Part shown: piece by piece, positions 60,905-64,000 of the stretch | How the letters are laid out: each line of letters begins with the position of its first letter | Numbering within the stretch: position 1 is the first letter of the stretch | Assembly (NCBI GenBank): GCA_019359545.1 | Contig: JAHHHB010000008.1 | Location: 1-64,000, forward strand | Source of the DNA: Desmonostoc geniculatum HA4340-LM1 | GTDB lineage: Bacteria; Cyanobacteriota; Cyanobacteriia; Cyanobacteriales; Nostocaceae | Direction of reading: 5' to 3' | Length of the DNA stretch: 64,000 nt | Notes under the pieces: generated by a model | Databases searched by the model: none | Told to the model about the DNA's origin: nothing | Seen by the model: the letters and a program-made list of their open reading frames with translations, nothing else | Position numbers and translations under genes: made by a program

Positions 60905-62101
60905 TCACCATTGTCCGGAATTATCTTCTTGTTGCAAACCGATTAACTGTCGCCGTTTCCAAGCATAGTGAAGGATATTAATTCCGAGTTCTTGAGCGGT
61001 ACGAATGGTTAATCGGGGTAAATTTAAATCTGCCAATCCCCAAGCAGTTGCTAAATCACCAATTACTAGAATAATTCCTCCCCCAATCAGCAGTTTAATT
61101 TGCTGTTGATTAACCATTGGTAACCCGGCAAATAAAAAAGGTTTTGTTCTTAAAGGATGACTTCGTTGTAATTCTTCTAGAGGTCTTAAAGGACTCTCTA
61201 ACTGTTGTGCTAATGCTTGAGTACTTTCAATCAAAGCGTTAGCATTGACTGGTGCATCAACTAGAAGTACACCACCTAAATTTAAGTAATTTTTTAGGCA
61301 TTCAAATTCGAGACTATTTAAAGATATGGCTTGTCCACCTGTGAGATAAAGTAAGTCATAATCTTGGATATTTTCTGATAGAGAAACTTGACCTGGTTCA
61401 TCAGCTCCCCGCAAACTGGGATATAACGGTTCTACTGCTTGTAATAAGTAGGAAAGGCTGAAAAAATTACGCGCACATTCTGGGTCACTATGATTAGCCT
61501 GTGCCATTGCTACAAGTGCCTGGGGACGCATTTGTGCTTGACGACGATAACGCAAATCAATGTTGTTATATCCAGGAAAGAAAGCATCAGCCGGTTGAGT
61601 AATATCAGTATGTCCTGGTTGTAGGAGGATTCGACATATTTCGATTTCTGAACTGATTGGTGTAGAGTTTCTTTGGTCAATTCTATAAGTTTCTTGGACG
61701 ATATCTCTTTGCTGTGTACGCCGCAATTCATCAGGGTCTACATAGCTGACTACTAAGTAGATTGTGATTGGTTCTGAGGTTACTACTTCTATATCAATGG
61801 GAAAGTCATAGGAGGTGGGTACAACAATTAAATTACCTGCTAAATCAATGGCTATACCCGGTTGAATTTGTACCCATCTTCCATCTCGATATCTGGCTTC
61901 TACTTGGCTTGGTGCAGCAATATCTCGAATACCTAAACCACAGACAATTCCTGGTTGATTTAAACTTTGATATTGGGCATTTTGCCGCTGACGATGGTAA
62001 TTGTGGGCTGTCTGCCAGCGTTCAGCATTAATTAGTAATCCGTCCGTGGCTTGCAAACGTTCAAAGGATTTAATTGGTGGAGGTGGGAAAGGGTGGGACA
62101 T
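60905..62101 (-). CDS. Contractile injection system-associated protein with DUF4159-like domain
   Basis: 398 residues. The N-terminal half has the pattern seen beside eCIS and tail genes (SFERLQATDGLLINAERWQT, QPGIVCGLGIRDI, VQIQPGIAIDLAGNLIVVPT). The C-terminal part (about 200-390) has DUF4159 features (DYDLLYLTGGQAISLNSLEF; NYLNLGGVLLVDAPVNA). No signal peptide. It lies in the same direction as the tail and baseplate genes, separated by a heptamer-repeat spacer. Role in the particle unknown. Confidence 0.72.
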   Translation of the reverse strand: MSHPFPPPPIKSFERLQATDGLLINAERWQTAHNYHRQRQNAQYQSLNQPGIVCGLGIRDIAAPSQVEARYRDGRWVQIQPGIAIDLAGNLIVVPTSYDFPIDIEVVTSEPITIYLVVSYVDPDELRRTQQRDIVQETYRIDQRNSTPISSEIEICRILLQPGHTDITQPADAFFPGYNNIDLRYRRQAQMRPQALVAMAQANHSDPECARNFFSLSYLLQAVEPLYPSLRGADEPGQVSLSENIQDYDLLYLTGGQAISLNSLEFECLKNYLNLGGVLLVDAPVNANALIESTQALAQQLESPLRPLEELQRSHPLRTKPFLFAGLPMVNQQQIKLLIGGGIILVIGDLATAWGLADLNLPRLTIRTAQELGINILHYAWKRRQLIGLQQEDNSGQW

Positions 62102-62262
62102 AGGAATTTTGGATTTTAGATTTTGGATTGAGGATTTTTGGATTAGAAGTTTGTTATAGTAATTTTAAAAAATGCTAGCTATTCAATTTGAAATTTTAAA
62201 TTAGATGTGGGGTGTGTTATCCCGGACTTTTAATTTTTGATGTTGCATGACGCTAATTGATT

Positions 62263-62299
62263 CTGAATTTTGAATTCTGAATTCTGAATTCTGAATTCT
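62263..62299. repeat. STRR heptamer array (TGAATTC)n
   Basis: Five near-perfect TGAATTC copies between the DUF4159-like and tail genes. Confidence 0.8.
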
Positions 62300-62302
62300 C
62301 TT

Positions 62303-63334
62303 TTAATTAGCAGGATTTTCGATAGTTAATTCGTAGGTGCAGAAAGCGGGTTTTTCTTGTTCGATGATTCTTTGAATAAGTTGTTCGTTGATGATGCCAC
62401 TAGCAATGTTGGAACGCAAACGGACTACAAAATGATATGGTTGTCCACCGGCTAAAACTGCATTTCCGAGTTGTGCATTTCCGATAATGAAACTTGGACC
62501 AAAAGGTTCTGTAATACTAATATGTTTATCTGCTTCATTAGGTAAATGTTCGTCTAGAGGTAAGCCTGTATAAAGATGTAAGTAAAGACGCAATCCTTTA
62601 CGAGTTCCTCGCCAGCGATAAAGTTCTACTGCACGGCGAATTAAACGCCGTTGTTGCTGGAGATCCCACACGGAATCTACTTGCCAAGCAACCCAATGAG
62701 CCATAAAGGGTAGTAGTGCTTGCGGTGCTGTCAGGGGATCGAGGTTTGCCCACATGACGTTATAACTATCAACTACTGGTTGAAAAGCTTGCTCAAATAT
62801 TTTCATGAAGCGACCAATAAAGTCGATTTCACGATACAAAATTGGCAAGAATTCCATGTAGGCGGTGTAAGGACGGATGTATAAGTCAAAATATTCGCTT
62901 CTGTGGGTTTGTTCGTTGTCTGTGCCCGGGTCGATGTGGAGAGTAACTAGGCTGCGAAAATTAAGTGTTAGTTTATCTTTTTTTTCTGGGTTTATGGCTT
63001 CTCGATCTTCAAAAAATGTATCAGGAATAGAAAAGTAGAGGACTGCATCCATTTGCCCGCGGGGTGGTATTTCACTACCTTCTGTACCAATTTGGCACCA
63101 CTCACTCGGAAAGTTTCCCTCGACGCTGAAGTTTACCCGCAAGGGACGCGGTTCTAAGTTTTGCACTTGCACAATCATCTCGCTTGGATGTCCAGGATGC
63201 AAGAGTAAACTACGTGCAGCGGCATCTGCGTTTTCTTCGTTGGCAAAGGTTAAACTCCCTACAGGTAATGCTTCGGGAATTTGCATTGGGGTTAATTCAA
63301 TGCGTACAGCCGGACTGGAGCGACTTTGAACCAT
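62303..63334 (-). CDS. Phage tail protein I-like baseplate protein (eCIS)
   Basis: 343 residues from ATG at 63334 (MVQSRSSPAVRIELTPMQIP). Residues about 170-300 carry the Tail_P2_I pattern: YMEFLPILYREIDFIGRFMK, MWANLDPLTAPQALLPFMA, VELYRWRGTRKGLRLYLHLY. The N-terminal beta domain (about 10-150) is an eCIS-type extension. The frame is open upstream to 63436, but that part is made of heptamer repeats and was excluded. It should form part of the baseplate wedge. Upstream is the baseplate J-like gene. Confidence 0.85.
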   Translation of the reverse strand: MVQSRSSPAVRIELTPMQIPEALPVGSLTFANEENADAAARSLLLHPGHPSEMIVQVQNLEPRPLRVNFSVEGNFPSEWCQIGTEGSEIPPRGQMDAVLYFSIPDTFFEDREAINPEKKDKLTLNFRSLVTLHIDPGTDNEQTHRSEYFDLYIRPYTAYMEFLPILYREIDFIGRFMKIFEQAFQPVVDSYNVMWANLDPLTAPQALLPFMAHWVAWQVDSVWDLQQQRRLIRRAVELYRWRGTRKGLRLYLHLYTGLPLDEHLPNEADKHISITEPFGPSFIIGNAQLGNAVLAGGQPYHFVVRLRSNIASGIINEQLIQRIIEQEKPAFCTYELTIENPAN

Positions 63335-63344
63335 AGGATTGGGG

Positions 63345-63449
63345 AGTGGGGAGATGGGGGAGCAGGGGGAGCAGGGGAAGCAGGGGGAGCAGGGGGAGAA
63401 ATAACTAATGACTAATGCCCAATGACCAATGACCAATGACTAATGACTA
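63345..63449. repeat. Mixed repeat spacer (GGGGGAGCAG)n and (ACTAATG)n
   Basis: Several GGGGGAGCAG-like units followed by heptamers of the type TGACTAA / TGACCAA. It fills the space between two injection-system genes, so the operon spacer was invaded by repeats. Confidence 0.75.
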
Positions 63450-63450
63450 A

Positions 63451-64000
63451 TCAACGATTTATGATTTGGATGTCGTGATTTGAACGCAGATTTGTATCAG
63501 CCCAAGAACATATTAAACCTTCTGGACCTGGGTCAATTAATTGTTCTGGTGATGATTGTCGTCTCCAAATTTCTCCTTGTTTGCGGATGGCAAATAGTAG
63601 GACGGGGCCTAGATGACGGACGCCTGGGGTTTGTTGCAGTAAGGCGACAATATCTGATGTATAAACCGGTCGCCCAAATGGCCAGCCTTGGCCGTCGAGT
63701 CCTCCGGTTAATGGATTTAAATATTTATACAGCAATACTCTTAAATTCCGACGAATTTCTTCTCTGGCGTAAGGATTATCGTAGGCGGGTTCTAGGGCAA
63801 TTTCTGTTTGGACGGAAACACCTACGTAATTGGGTTCTTGTAGTTCTATTTGTACTCCTAAGAGGCGTCTTTCATCTAAGTAACTCAAGATTTGGTCTTG
63901 GAGTGCATGACTCAGACCAAATTCTTCTGGTGTCATGCCATCCCCTTGAGCGATCGCATCTGTATTGGCAAAGGGCACTACTATTAAACTAACTATACCT
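63451..64000 (-). CDS. Baseplate J-like protein of the contractile injection system (C-terminal part)
   Basis: The frame is open to the window edge on the minus strand, so only the last 182 residues are seen. SHALQDQILSYLDERRLLGV, EPNYVGVSVQTEIALEPAYD and TSDIVALLQQTPGVRHLGPV are typical of the last third of Baseplate_J proteins. This is a core wedge component that links sheath and baseplate. A GTG at 63976 should not be taken as the start, since similarity continues upstream of it. Confidence 0.85.
   Translation of the reverse strand, partial: GIVSLIVVPFANTDAIAQGDGMTPEEFGLSHALQDQILSYLDERRLLGVQIELQEPNYVGVSVQTEIALEPAYDNPYAREEIRRNLRVLLYKYLNPLTGGLDGQGWPFGRPVYTSDIVALLQQTPGVRHLGPVLLFAIRKQGEIWRRQSSPEQLIDPGPEGLICSWADTNLRSNHDIQIINR

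Overview
The window looks like chromosome of a filamentous, probably heterocyst-forming cyanobacterium of the Nostoc/Anabaena group. It is AT-rich, carries many HIP1 octamers (GCGATCGC), abundant short tandemly repeated heptamers, REP palindromes and MITE-like foldbacks, and encodes cyanobacterial hallmarks: a PilA-type pilin followed by a SPINDLY-type O-GlcNAc transferase, a ClpP/ClpR pair, FHA-Ser/Thr kinase plus PP2C phosphatase, a HAMP sensor kinase, and a contractile-injection-system locus at the right edge. No rRNA, tRNA or CRISPR array was recognised.

Layout. 1-11.8 kb: pilin and a glycan-decoration locus. A type IV pilin and a TPR-GT41 transferase read rightwards. A REP-flanked RAYT transposase follows, then a leftward block of a second GT41, a GT4-TPR protein and a 1274-residue protein with one GT-A glycosyltransferase and three different SAM methyltransferase-like modules. 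12-20.9 kb: small TPR protein and its decayed tail duplicate, a DUF4327 protein, FHA-kinase, PP2C phosphatase, a sharp head-to-head join of two truncated genes (solute-binding protein and PLP aminotransferase), a J-domain protein, ClpP and ClpR. 21-27 kb: an IS605-type tnpB whose 5' part is interrupted by a 112-bp TA-flanked MITE, two tandem vWA proteins, a DUF5615/DUF433 toxin-antitoxin pair, and VOC and GNAT enzymes. 27.5-43 kb: an outer-membrane-type protein split at an A10 run, PIN/TRAM protein, HemW, GalU, a nuclease-like protein, a VapC pair, LD-carboxypeptidase, dynamin-like GTPase, a CheY-like regulator and a NodB deacetylase. 43-55 kb: nuclease-like protein, DUF697 GTPase, sensor kinase, DUF937 protein, PNPOx, GNAT, a large membrane-anchored unknown, then a SucC/SucD-like pair missing the catalytic residues of succinyl-CoA synthetase. 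55-64 kb: another nuclease-like protein, an N-terminally truncated Ada, a TPR protein, and genes of an extracellular/thylakoid-type contractile injection system (OmpA-like protein, DUF4159-like protein, tail protein I, baseplate J).

Two themes stand out. First, repeats reach into genes: REP or heptamer repeats supply the C-terminus and stop codon of at least three genes, lie inside the RAYT reading frame, and encode Ser-Pro linkers in two large proteins. Second, the intergenic spaces hold recognisable gene remnants: a TPR tail, a GAF domain, a response-regulator end, pentapeptide repeats, a VapBC locus and a Phd/YefM start. The strongest candidates for unusual biology are the SucCD-like pair without catalytic residues, the multi-methyltransferase glycan locus behind the pilin, two homopolymer-interrupted gene pairs, and the injection-system edge. 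All assignments come from reading the sequence; no database search was run.
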